Position numbers and translations under genes: made by a program. A DNA stretch of 64,000 nt from positions 1-64,000 of the forward strand of contig CAYGXJ010000120.1 of assembly GCA_964353865.1 (NCBI GenBank), in the 5' to 3' direction. This document shows, in pieces, positions 1 to 8,004 of the stretch. Within the stretch, counting starts at the first letter, position 1, and the number at the start of each line of letters is the position of its first letter. The notes under the pieces were generated by a model that ran no database searches, was not told where the DNA came from, and worked only from the letters and a program-made list of their open reading frames with translations. Origin of the DNA: RBG-16-64-43 sp964353865 (GTDB taxonomy: Bacteria > Chloroflexota > Anaerolineae > Anaerolineales > RBG-16-64-43).

Positions 1-394
1 AAAGTCAAAAACGCTTGGCGCGTGAAGCAAGATCAGATCAGAGGAGGGCATGCTCACCATTCACGGCCGGCGCGGGGCAGGCGCACCCGCGGCCGCAGCC
101 GGCACCTTTCAACCCCTCCATACTAGTTATGCGGGCTGAAAGGTCACAGTTCAAATGGTCACCATCTGGGCGTGCCATTCCGCGCCGCTGAAGGGCCGGA
201 CTTCCTGCGGGTCTGCCGAATGGCTGTGGGCCCGCGAGAGGGGGCAAGATCCGTCAGGCCGCCGAGGCGAGCAGCAGTCCGGGGAGCGCCCGGCGCCCTG
301 CCCGTCGAGCGCCCGCCTTACGCAGGTTGCGCGCGCGTCGCCATCCGGGCCCACCCCATCCGTGCCGGACTCTCAACTCAGGCTGGGATGTGAC
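1..394. other. Left-edge stretch with no recognisable gene
   Basis: Short open frames exist on both strands but none has a ribosome-binding site or a recognisable protein. The only local structure is a small inverted repeat, ctttca / tgaaag, around positions 106-162. The stretch may hold the 3' flank of a gene outside the window. Confidence 0.4.
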
Positions 395-973
395 TCACCC
401 GTCGCCTTGGCGCTCGGCGACAATCCATGCCGATCCATCCGGGTCGCGCTCCAGCCTCGAGGCAAGCCCGAGCCGCAACGCCATGCGGGCGATATCCTCC
501 CCGCGGCGGAACCGGCTGCGCATGAGGAGCAGTCTCTCGGCGAGCGCAATCAGTCGCGCGCCCAGTCGGCGGATATCGGGTTCCAAGATGACGAGGCAGC
601 CGCCCGGCTCGAGCACGCGTACCATCTCGGCCAGCGCCCGGTCTTGGTCGCGCAAGTGATGGAACGCGTCCACCATCACGATGCGCGCCTGACTGCCCCG
701 GGGCAGAGGCAGGTTTTCGATCTCGGCCTGCACGGCCACCAAGCCCGGTTTAGCGGCGGCTCGCTGTAGCATCGGCCGCGATTCATCGATCACGAGTGAC
801 AGGCCGGCGTGAGGCGCAAGGTCTTGCGCAACACGCCCTGTGCCGCCGGCTGCATCCAGGATCGAGCCCCGGGTGGGCAACCGCAACAACTCCGCCAACC
901 GCTTGCCTCGGCGAAAGGAGGCCAGGCGGTCGTAGTGCGGAGCTAGCAGTCCGAAGTGGTCGATGATCGGCAT
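395..973 (-). CDS. Class I SAM-dependent methyltransferase
   Basis: A 192-residue Rossmann-fold methyltransferase of the UbiE/Methyltransf_11 type. Motif I is LDAAGGTGR (about residues 40-48), the acidic post-motif is VIDES, and the VDAFHHLRD segment and the LEPGGCLVI strand match the usual order of the fold. ATG at 973 is chosen because GAGGGG lies 7 bases upstream; a TTG two codons earlier is possible. The substrate cannot be read from the sequence. It stands alone, divergent from the DUF2723 gene. Confidence 0.85.
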   Translation of the reverse strand: MPIIDHFGLLAPHYDRLASFRRGKRLAELLRLPTRGSILDAAGGTGRVAQDLAPHAGLSLVIDESRPMLQRAAAKPGLVAVQAEIENLPLPRGSQARIVMVDAFHHLRDQDRALAEMVRVLEPGGCLVILEPDIRRLGARLIALAERLLLMRSRFRRGEDIARMALRLGLASRLERDPDGSAWIVAERQGDG

Positions 974-1125
974 CGCCAATCCCCTCTGCGCGTCGCGTCC
1001 GGCGTGCCCCTCGGCGGCCGCCAGGATGTTTAGCCCAACTCATACGCCGAAGAATTGAGTGAGTTTACACCCCATTTACGTCAAGCCAGCAAGAACGTCA
1101 TACTTGCCTGCTAGGCTTGCGGAGC

Positions 1126-3267
1126 ATGGCGACACCGGGTGTCGGCCCGGTCGCCTCGACGTTGATACGGAGTGTGCCACGCGACATGCCCAAACCCACG
1201 AGCCGCTGGGCTGAGCACTGGATCGCCGCCGTGCTGGGATTCTTGGCGCTGCTCGTCTATCTGCGCACGCTGACCCCCTCCCTCTCGTACCTCAGCCCGG
1301 ATGGCAGCGAGCTGGCCACGGTCCCGGCCATCTTAGGTCTGGCGCACCCGCCCGGCTATCCACTTTATACGTGGCTCGGTTTCCTGTTCAGCCGGTTGCT
1401 GGTCGCGGGTGATGTGGCCCACCGCGCCAACATGATGAGCGCCATGCTGGGCGCGGCAGGCGTGGGTTCACTGTATCTCATCATTTTGCGCCTGTTGCCA
1501 GGCGAACATGTTGGCCCGCTGTGGCGGCGCTGTGCCGCCGCGCTGGCGGCCCTGCTCTTCGCCTTCTCGCTCAGCTTCTGGTCGCAAGCTGTCATCGCGG
1601 AGGTCTACGCTCCCAACATCGGGCTCCTCGGCCTCACACTGCTGCTCCTCCTGCGCTGGGAACGCACCCGCCATCTCGTGGATTTCTCCTTCTTCGCGCT
1701 GGTCTTCGGCCTGTCGCTCGGCACGCACATGTCGAACCTCGGGTTCGCACCCGCCATGGCGTTGTTCATTCTGCTCACCGTGTTAGCTGTGCGCGGTGCG
1801 CCCGACCCCGGGCAGAAGGTGCTGACAGTGGGCCGCCGGGTGTGGGAGTTGGCCGGACTTGTGATCATTGGGGCCGCGGCCTTCGGGCTGGGCGCGGCCC
1901 AATTCCTGTGGCTTCCGTTGCGCGCCTCAACCATCAGCGATCCGCTCTCCATCAAGATAGCGCCGATCACCCTGGCCAATCTCCCTCAATACACCCTCGG
2001 CGCGTTCACCCAGCTGCGTTTCGCCTTCCCGCTGGGTGCGCTCCCGGACCGCGTGGTCATCTACCTCTACTTTCTCATCCAACAGTACGGCCTGGGCGGC
2101 ATCCTGTTAGGCGTGGTTGGCCTGGGCTCTCTGCTCGTGCACCGCCCGAGGCACTTCTATCTCCTGGTGGGGATGTACCTCGTCAACGTGTGGTTTTTTG
2201 CGCAGTACCGCGCTTTCGACCTGGAAGTGTTTTTCATCCCTGCCCACTACCTGTGGGCCATTCTGCTCGCCTTCGGCGTGGTGGAAGTACTGCGCGGCAT
2301 CGGCTGGATGGCCTCCCGAGTCGGAGTGCATCTCGGCAGAGGCTGCCAGTCGAGCGGGCTGAGGGCCGGGCTGGCGGTCCTGATCCTGCTTCCCAGCCTC
2401 ATTCCGATCCGCCGCAACTGGGAGAAGAACAACCTTTCGGACGACACAGCCATCAACGACTTCTACGCTAACATGTGGGAGCGACTGCCGGCCCATTCCG
2501 CGTTGATCACGCCCCGCGGCGTATTTGGCTACGATGCCTTCTACTGGCAGCTTGTTTACGACACTCGGCCGGATGTCCTGCTGCCTCTCCTGCCCTCCCC
2601 GACCCCCAGCCCCGCCTCGCTCGTAGACCGGGAGGTGTTTGGCACCACACGCACCGTCAGTAGCAAAGGCGGGATGTTCGCGCCGCTCGCCGATCTGACG
2701 CCGGCCGACAGTTGGGTTCTGCCGGTCCTCCTCGGGCAGCAGCCGGAGAAACAAATCGGGCGGCGCGAGCAGCTTGCCCTGTATCAATTCTCGAAGTCGC
2801 CGCCCCCATTGACGATTCGCGGCGCATCGCCGGCGGTGGCGACTCATTCGGACTTCGGACCGGCTGTGTTGGTGGGTGCAGATGCTACCGACCATCCCAT
2901 CGAAAGCGGAGGCGTGCTTGAGGTCAGCCTGTATTGGAGCAGCCAGGCGCTGACCCCCTTGCAAGTGACGCTGCGGCTCGGCAGCCTGGTGCTCGAGCAG
3001 CACGAAGTTGGCTTTGGCCTGCTCTCGCGCTACGTGCGCGAGGTTGGGATCAGCCCGGGCGAGCTGATCGTCGACCGGTACGCTGTAGTGATCCCCTCCA
3101 CCGTGCAACCCGGGCGATACACCCTGACCCTCTCGCCGCAGGCCGGCCAGAGCCGGGCAGTCCTCTCGTCGGCGAGCGCATCCCTGGGCGTCGTCGAGGT
3201 GGTTGATGAAATGGAGGCGATGGAGCAATGGCTAAGAGCCGCCGGCTCATCCTCCCCGGCGCGGTAG
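1126..3267 (+). CDS. DUF2723 polytopic membrane protein (GT-C-like)
   Basis: About 713 residues. The N-terminal half has many hydrophobic segments and the DUF2723 signature: an acidic DGSEL followed by AHPPGYPLY at about residues 73-81. DUF2723 proteins resemble GT-C glycosyltransferases that use lipid-linked sugars; activity here is inferred. The C-terminal 250 residues are less hydrophobic and look like an extracytoplasmic beta-rich domain. ATG 1126 and ATG 1186 (just before the first membrane segment) are both plausible starts. The 3' end overlaps the next gene by 40 bases, so the two are probably co-translated. Confidence 0.8.
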   Translation: MATPGVGPVASTLIRSVPRDMPKPTSRWAEHWIAAVLGFLALLVYLRTLTPSLSYLSPDGSELATVPAILGLAHPPGYPLYTWLGFLFSRLLVAGDVAHRANMMSAMLGAAGVGSLYLIILRLLPGEHVGPLWRRCAAALAALLFAFSLSFWSQAVIAEVYAPNIGLLGLTLLLLLRWERTRHLVDFSFFALVFGLSLGTHMSNLGFAPAMALFILLTVLAVRGAPDPGQKVLTVGRRVWELAGLVIIGAAAFGLGAAQFLWLPLRASTISDPLSIKIAPITLANLPQYTLGAFTQLRFAFPLGALPDRVVIYLYFLIQQYGLGGILLGVVGLGSLLVHRPRHFYLLVGMYLVNVWFFAQYRAFDLEVFFIPAHYLWAILLAFGVVEVLRGIGWMASRVGVHLGRGCQSSGLRAGLAVLILLPSLIPIRRNWEKNNLSDDTAINDFYANMWERLPAHSALITPRGVFGYDAFYWQLVYDTRPDVLLPLLPSPTPSPASLVDREVFGTTRTVSSKGGMFAPLADLTPADSWVLPVLLGQQPEKQIGRREQLALYQFSKSPPPLTIRGASPAVATHSDFGPAVLVGADATDHPIESGGVLEVSLYWSSQALTPLQVTLRLGSLVLEQHEVGFGLLSRYVREVGISPGELIVDRYAVVIPSTVQPGRYTLTLSPQAGQSRAVLSSASASLGVVEVVDEMEAMEQWLRAAGSSSPAR

Positions 3268-3668
3268 TGATCCTGGGGATGCTGTGCATCGCTGTCTTCT
3301 CGCTGGGTGTGTACGTGGGCAAGCACGGGCTGACGCAGGATGGGCTGCAGTATCAGGCGCCTCGCACCAACGGCGCACAACTCCCCGGCGATGCTCCCCC
3401 CGGCGGGTTGAGCGGCGCGCCCGCGCTCACCCCCGAAGCCGCGGGTCTCATTCGCCGCATCACGCGCACTCAGGTGGACCTCGCCACGCGCGAAGGCCCG
3501 CGCACCATCCTGCTGAGCGAGGCGGTCGAGGTGCGGCTGGAGGACGGCCGCATTGGGTCGCCCAACGACCTGAAGGTGGGCGATCTGATCGCCATCTTCG
3601 GCCAGTGGACGGAAGGCGCGACGCGCGAACTCGAGGCTGAGGTGATTGTCCGTCTTCCGAAAAAGTAA
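3228..3668 (+). CDS. Small membrane-anchored protein, DUF5666-like
   Basis: A 146-residue protein with one N-terminal membrane segment (about residues 8-30), a Pro/Gly-rich linker and a short C-terminal beta-rich domain (about 70-146). The domain contains VGDLIAIFGQW, which resembles the small DUF5666/OB-like domains of envelope proteins. GGAGG lies 10 bases upstream of the ATG. The start lies inside the end of the DUF2723 gene, so the pair is probably an operon. Function unknown. Confidence 0.7.
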   Translation: MAKSRRLILPGAVVILGMLCIAVFSLGVYVGKHGLTQDGLQYQAPRTNGAQLPGDAPPGGLSGAPALTPEAAGLIRRITRTQVDLATREGPRTILLSEAVEVRLEDGRIGSPNDLKVGDLIAIFGQWTEGATRELEAEVIVRLPKK

Positions 3669-3699
3669 CCGCGGACTTTTTCGGGCGACGGACATCAAA

Positions 3700-3727
3700 G
3701 AAGCGAGGCGGCTGCCTCGCTTCTTAT
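3700..3727. terminator. Terminator between convergent genes
   Basis: A perfect 10-bp stem (gaagcgaggc, 3700-3709, with gcctcgcttc, 3714-3723) and a four-base loop. It is followed by TTAT on the plus strand and by TTTG on the minus strand. Lying between the plus-strand pair and metK, it could end transcription from both sides. Confidence 0.8.
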
Positions 3728-3760
3728 TCGGTACGTGCCGCTCCGACTTCGACGCGCCGC

Positions 3761-4948
3761 TTAGTAGAGATTGACCTTCTGCCCGGCCATCAGCTTGCGC
3801 ACCTCGTGCACACGCGCCAGCCGCGAGTCGAGCACCTTTTGCGCCTCTTTGCGTTGCGCCTCGCTCAGGGCACCATCACTGCCGGTGAGCGTGGCGGCGC
3901 AAATGAGCGGCTGGTCGAGCGGGTGACCGATCTGCGATAGCATGTAGACGCTCGCCTCGCGCACCCCTTTCACTTGCGCGACGATTTCCTTCGCCGCAAG
4001 ATAGGAAAGCACGTTGTAGATCTTGCCCACATGGGAGATCGGGTTCTTGCCTGCGGCAGCTTCGAGCGACCCGGAGCGAAATGGGGTTATCAATCCGGTG
4101 ACGCGGTTGCCTCGGCCGACCGAGCCGTCGTCGCCCATCTCGGCCGACGTGCCCGTCAGGGTGAGGTAAAGCTCGCCGGCTTTGTCGCCGTCGGCGGTAT
4201 TGACCTCGACGCGCACCGTGTGCCTGGGGGCCAGCTTCTCGGCATGCGACTGCAGCGCCTCCCGCACACCCTGCTTGGCCTTGTTGTATTCCCTGATGTT
4301 CTTGACCTTGGGCGCGATGAATGGGACGGCGCAGGTGAGCACGATCTCGCCGCCGCGGCGCATGCCCATCACCTTGATGTCCTCGCCGATCGGGAACCTC
4401 CCAAGAAGCTTGTAGTTGAGGTACTGCGCCAGCTCGAAGACCGCGTTCTCGGTTGTCGAGCGCGGCCAGTTGGCGCATCCAAAGGAGGTGTCGTTGGCGC
4501 GGATCTGATCCACGGTGTGCACCAGCTCACCCGAGCCGCGCCCGGCGAAGCAATCCACCACGACGTGCTTCTCGGGGTCGAGGTACTTCATCGTTTCGGC
4601 GATATGCAGCTTGGCGGCGCGGATGGCAATGACGTCCATGGGCACCTTGCGCCCGTTGGCTTCCGGCGTGCCGCGTCCAGCGATTTGAATGCGGATCGGC
4701 CGCAGCACTTCGCCCCGGCCGAAGCCCACCTCCACGTCGCCCGCGACCAACTGCACCTTGTCGAAGTTGTGATGCAGCGGGGAGCCCAGATTCTCTTCGC
4801 ACCAGCGGGTGTACTCGACCGATACGCGTTCAGCGATGCCATCGCACAATGAATCAGGATGGCCGATACCCTTGCGTTCCACGATCTCGACCGGCAAATC
4901 CTCGATGAACCGCCCGGATGCTTCGGTGACCACGATGTTGCGTTCCAT
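3761..4948 (-). CDS. metK: Archaeal-type S-adenosylmethionine synthetase
   Basis: A 395-residue methionine adenosyltransferase of the archaeal family (AdoMet_Synthase, PF01941), not the usual bacterial MetK. Family landmarks are GIGHPDSLCD (27-36), GDVEVGFGRGE (about 70-80), FAGRGSGELVHT (about 134-145) and GRGNRVTGLITPFR (about 267-280). It makes SAM from methionine and ATP. GGAGG lies seven bases before the ATG. Immediately upstream is a SAM-I riboswitch with a terminator, so expression should fall when SAM is abundant. The archaeal type occurs in a minority of bacteria, including Chloroflexota. Confidence 0.96.
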   Translation of the reverse strand: MERNIVVTEASGRFIEDLPVEIVERKGIGHPDSLCDGIAERVSVEYTRWCEENLGSPLHHNFDKVQLVAGDVEVGFGRGEVLRPIRIQIAGRGTPEANGRKVPMDVIAIRAAKLHIAETMKYLDPEKHVVVDCFAGRGSGELVHTVDQIRANDTSFGCANWPRSTTENAVFELAQYLNYKLLGRFPIGEDIKVMGMRRGGEIVLTCAVPFIAPKVKNIREYNKAKQGVREALQSHAEKLAPRHTVRVEVNTADGDKAGELYLTLTGTSAEMGDDGSVGRGNRVTGLITPFRSGSLEAAAGKNPISHVGKIYNVLSYLAAKEIVAQVKGVREASVYMLSQIGHPLDQPLICAATLTGSDGALSEAQRKEAQKVLDSRLARVHEVRKLMAGQKVNLY

Positions 4949-4960
4949 GCTGCCTCCAAG

Positions 4961-4995
4961 AAAAAGGTCGCGCCCCTCACGACAAGAGGGGCGCG
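4961..4995 (-). terminator. metK leader: Riboswitch expression-platform terminator
   Basis: In the transcript, CGCGCCCCTC (4995-4986) pairs with GAGGGGCGCG (4978-4969) around a 7-base loop and is followed by CCTTTTTC. The 3' strand of riboswitch P1 contains AAGAGG, which can pair with CCTCTT at the top of this stem. That gives the usual choice between antiterminator and terminator. Confidence 0.9.
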
Positions 4996-5012
4996 CGCAA
5001 TGAGCTGCACTC

Positions 5013-5130
5013 TCCTCTTATCTTCCAGACGCCACACTGCCGGAATTGGCACCACGCCGCGCCGCCGAACGCGCTGCAGGCTGCCGAGGCTTCACAGGGC
5101 CGGTCCCTCCGCCTCTCTGGATAAGAGTGT
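5013..5130 (-). promoter_or_regulatory. SAM-I (S-box) riboswitch
   Basis: Read on the minus strand the leader has the S-box landmarks in order: CTTATCCAGAGAGG (5' strand of P1 and the start of the kink-turn helix), GGAGGGACCGGCCC, TGAAGCC, GGCAGCC, then GGTGCCAATTCCGGCAG and the closing AGATAAGAG that pairs with the 5' strand of P1. Binding of SAM stabilises P1 and frees the downstream terminator, turning metK off. Confidence 0.95.
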
Positions 5131-5159
5131 TTAAAGGTTCTGTTGTGGCGGGGAGTCTA
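5130..5159 (-). promoter_or_regulatory. Possible promoter of the riboswitch-metK transcript
   Basis: TAGACT (5159-5154) and TTTAAA (5135-5130) are separated by 18 bases and lie just before the riboswitch. Each hexamer is an imperfect match, so the call rests mainly on position. Confidence 0.4.
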
Positions 5160-5221
5160 CCACACCCGCATGCATGCGTCAATGAATCGCCGGGCATTCG
5201 TGCATGCGCGCCGGGCACCGC

Positions 5222-6766
5222 TCACGCTTCGCTGGTCGGCAAGTGCGGCATGGCAGGGCCGGGCACCCCGAGGCTCTCCGACAGCGCTGCGCGTAGTGCC
5301 ACGCGGTCGTCCCACGGATACTCCGTTTCACCGAAGCACATGCTTTGCTCGTGACCCTTGCCGCAGCTTATCACCAGGTCGCCCGGGGCGGCACGCCGCA
5401 CAGCCTCGCGCAGCGCCTGCCCACGATCGGCAACACGCAGGAAGGTGCTCCCCTCCACGCCGCTACGCGCCTCGGCGCCCGCCGCCATCTCCGCCAAGAT
5501 GGAGTCAAGCGACTCCGTTCGAGGATCTTCCGCGGTCAAAATAGCAAAGTCGGCCAGCTCGACCGCGGCCTCAGCCATCAAGCGCCGCTTGGCCCGGTCG
5601 CGCAAGCCGGCCGACCCGAAGACAACAATCACCCGCCCGGCGGTCAGTGTGCGCGCGGCAGCCAGCGCGCGACGCAATGCATTGGGCGTGTGGGCGAAAT
5701 CGACCACCGCCGCGAACGGCTGGCCCAGATCGATGCGTTCCATGCGCCCGGGTATACCACGCAAGGTCCCCACGGCGGCGAGCGCCGCAGCCGGTTCCAC
5801 TCCCAGCCCACCTATGCCCGCCGTCAGCGCGGCCAGAATGTTGGCGACATTGAACGCACCCACCAGAGGCGAGCGGACGGGCCAACTCCGCCGCCTGTAG
5901 AGAAGATCGAATCGGATCCCGGCTGGAGAGTACTCGATGTTCTGGGCGCGCACATCCGCTCCCGTCTCACTGCTGTAGGTGAGCACCGGAACGGTGGTGA
6001 CGCCTCGCAAGTAGTCGAAGGCCGCATCGTCACGATTGAGCACAGCCATGCGCGGCGGCCCTGACGCCTTGACCGGTGTGCTGCCCAGCTCGCCGAACAG
6101 ACGCCCTTTGGCCGCGCGGTAGGCTTCATACGATCCGTGGTAATCGAGATGTTCGTGAGTGATGTTGGTGACCACGGCCACGTCGAACTCGCACGCGGCC
6201 ACGCGTTCCTGATCCAACCCGTGCGAAGTGACCTCGATCAGGGCGTGAGTCTGGCCGGCCGCGGCCATCTGGGCCAGGTAGCTCTGCACTTGCAGAGCAT
6301 CGGGCGTGGTGACGTGAAAACCCGTGTCGAGTTCCTCCTGCCCGATATGCGCGCTAACGGTGCTGATCATGCCCGCAGCGAAGCCGGCGGCACGCAGCAT
6401 CTCATACAGAAGGCTGACCGTGGTTGTCTTGCCATCCGTGCCGGTGACCCCCACCATCGTCAGCTGCCGCGCCGGGAAGCCGTGCCAGCACGCTGCCAGA
6501 AATGCCAGCGCCCGGCGCGAATTGGACACCCGCAAGTAGGGCACCTGCACCTCGGGCGCCGGTTGCTCGCCGACAATCGCCGCTGCGCCGGAGCGGATCG
6601 CGTGGGGGATGAATTCGTGTCCGTCGCGCGCGGCGCCGGGCACCGCCACGAACAGGCTCCCAGCCGAGACCAGGCGCGAGTCGCCGCACACCCCGAGAAT
6701 CTCGGGATTGCCTCCCGACCAGGTGGGTCGGTCTGTCAGTGCCTCGGCCAGCTCGCTTAGGCGCAT
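5222..6766 (-). CDS. murE: Mur ligase MurE
   Basis: A 514-residue UDP-MurNAc-peptide ligase that adds the third stem-peptide residue in peptidoglycan synthesis. The N-terminal MRLSELAEAL is typical of MurE. The ATP loop is GTDGKTTT (109-116), the central domain has THEHLDYHGS (about 193-202), and a C-terminal ligase domain follows. The amino-acid-specificity motif reads EDPRTE where meso-diaminopimelate enzymes have DNPR, so the third residue may not be diaminopimelate. ATG 6766 is chosen because the upstream GTG alternative would place the hairpin at 6821-6850 at its edge. Confidence 0.93.
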   Translation of the reverse strand: MRLSELAEALTDRPTWSGGNPEILGVCGDSRLVSAGSLFVAVPGAARDGHEFIPHAIRSGAAAIVGEQPAPEVQVPYLRVSNSRRALAFLAACWHGFPARQLTMVGVTGTDGKTTTVSLLYEMLRAAGFAAGMISTVSAHIGQEELDTGFHVTTPDALQVQSYLAQMAAAGQTHALIEVTSHGLDQERVAACEFDVAVVTNITHEHLDYHGSYEAYRAAKGRLFGELGSTPVKASGPPRMAVLNRDDAAFDYLRGVTTVPVLTYSSETGADVRAQNIEYSPAGIRFDLLYRRRSWPVRSPLVGAFNVANILAALTAGIGGLGVEPAAALAAVGTLRGIPGRMERIDLGQPFAAVVDFAHTPNALRRALAAARTLTAGRVIVVFGSAGLRDRAKRRLMAEAAVELADFAILTAEDPRTESLDSILAEMAAGAEARSGVEGSTFLRVADRGQALREAVRRAAPGDLVISCGKGHEQSMCFGETEYPWDDRVALRAALSESLGVPGPAMPHLPTSEA

Positions 6767-6820
6767 GAGACTGCCATGGATCCGGAGTGGTGCTTGCGAC
6801 TCGAGGGCGAATATATGCAC

Positions 6821-6850
6821 ACCTGGGCGGGGAAGGACTCCCGCCCAGGT
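6821..6850 (-). terminator. Hairpin after the ATP synthase genes
   Basis: Arms acctgggcggg (6821-6831) and cccgcccaggt (6840-6850) form an 11-bp GC-rich stem 60-90 bases past the end of the atp cluster. There is no U-run on the minus strand, so it may be a weak terminator or an mRNA 3'-end stabiliser. Confidence 0.5.
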
Positions 6851-6911
6851 TGAGCTTGTACGTTCGGGTCGACGGACCGGTTCACAGCGAGAGTGATGGA
6901 CCGGCCGGCGC

Positions 6912-7652
6912 TCAGCGAAGCGAACGGCGCATCAATTCCAGACGCCCCGCCACCGAACCGTCGACCACGCGATCACCCACGCGGATCTTCAAGCCCCCTA
7001 GGATGGTCGGGTCTACGCGGAAGGTCAACGTGGCGCCGCTGCCCAGTTTGTCGAGGATATCCTTGCGCACGGCTTGCTCTTCCGCGGGAGTCAGCGGCAG
7101 GGCGCTCACCACCTCGGCGCTCGCCCCGCTCATTCGAGGCAGGTCCTTGAGCACTTCCACTTTGCCGCCCTCGACCCCGCTGAAGAATTCGTCGATCAGC
7201 GCACGGTGGCGTTTCTCGTCGAGCGCTTCACCAACCACTTTCTGTGCGGCGGCGATAGCCAGCGCGGCGATGTGTCCGCGCAGGTCGGCCAGCACCCGGT
7301 CTCGTTCGGCTGTGGCTTCGGCCGAGGCGGTTTCGCGCAGCTTGACCACCTCCTGTTCGGCCGTCGCGCGCACCTCACGCGCCACCTCTTCGGCGCGTTC
7401 GCTGGCTTCGCGCAACTTGGCGGCCGCTTCCTGTTGTGCCTCCGTCAAGATGCGCTGGGCTTCCTTCTCGGCGTTGGCGCGCGCCTCCGCCGCCAGGCGA
7501 GCATCCTCCAGCCCCTGGGCGATCGTCTTGCGGCGCTTCTCGAGCATATTCAGCACCGGCTTGTACACCCAGCCGCGCAGGATGACCAGGGCGATAAGGA
7601 AGGAAACGATCTGGACTAGGAGATAGCCCAGGTTAATTCCCAATGCTTCCAA
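6912..7652 (-). CDS. atpF: ATP synthase b subunit fused to the delta C-terminal domain
   Basis: A 246-residue protein. Residues about 1-160 are a classic F-type b subunit: one membrane helix at about 8-26, then a long charged coiled coil rich in Ala, Glu and Arg. Residues about 165-246 match only the C-terminal part of delta/OSCP, with SALPLTPAEE and the GGLKIRVGDRVVDGSVAGRL segment (split here as GGLKIRVGD and GSVAGRLELMR). The six-helix N-terminal domain of delta that binds alpha is absent. The start is TTG with GGAGGG 5 bases upstream. It is the last atp gene; no F1 gene follows. Confidence 0.9.
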   Translation of the reverse strand: MEALGINLGYLLVQIVSFLIALVILRGWVYKPVLNMLEKRRKTIAQGLEDARLAAEARANAEKEAQRILTEAQQEAAAKLREASERAEEVAREVRATAEQEVVKLRETASAEATAERDRVLADLRGHIAALAIAAAQKVVGEALDEKRHRALIDEFFSGVEGGKVEVLKDLPRMSGASAEVVSALPLTPAEEQAVRKDILDKLGSGATLTFRVDPTILGGLKIRVGDRVVDGSVAGRLELMRRSLR

Positions 7653-7679
7653 GGCAGCCCTCCTTCCGCTCTCGCGCCG

Positions 7680-7940
7680 TTAGCCGACGAAGAGAATGAG
7701 CATGGCGACGACCAGCGCGTAGATCGCCACGGCTTCCGCAAAGGCGATGGCCAGAATCATGCTGATCTGGATCGCGCCGGCGGCGTCCGGGTTGCGGGCG
7801 ATGCCCTGCACCGCGCCGCTGCCCAGCAGGCCGATGCCCAGGCCTGCGCCTAGCGTACCGACCATGGCCAGCCCGGCTCCGAGGAACTTGAGACCGGTCA
7901 CGATTCCGGCCACCAGGATAGTTGCCACTTCAGGGGTCAT
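7680..7940 (-). CDS. atpE: ATP synthase c subunit
   Basis: An 86-residue proteolipid hairpin: helix 1 (about 8-40), a polar loop with ARNPDA (about 49-54), and helix 2 carrying the ion-binding Glu in AFAEAVAIYALV. The Gln and the Ser/Thr neighbours typical of Na+-binding rings are absent, so H+ coupling is likely. It lies between atpB and atpF. Confidence 0.96.
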   Translation of the reverse strand: MTPEVATILVAGIVTGLKFLGAGLAMVGTLGAGLGIGLLGSGAVQGIARNPDAAGAIQISMILAIAFAEAVAIYALVVAMLILFVG

Positions 7941-8004
7941 CTGCTCACCGTCCTTCGAATGATGATGCCGCGTGCGTCGGGCGAGCCTGCCCGCGCCTCG
8001 CCAA

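Noticed and set aside
2107..3228. A 373-codon open frame antisense to the DUF2723 gene
   Set aside because: Shadow of the sense gene; His/Gln/Arg-rich composition and no family similarity.
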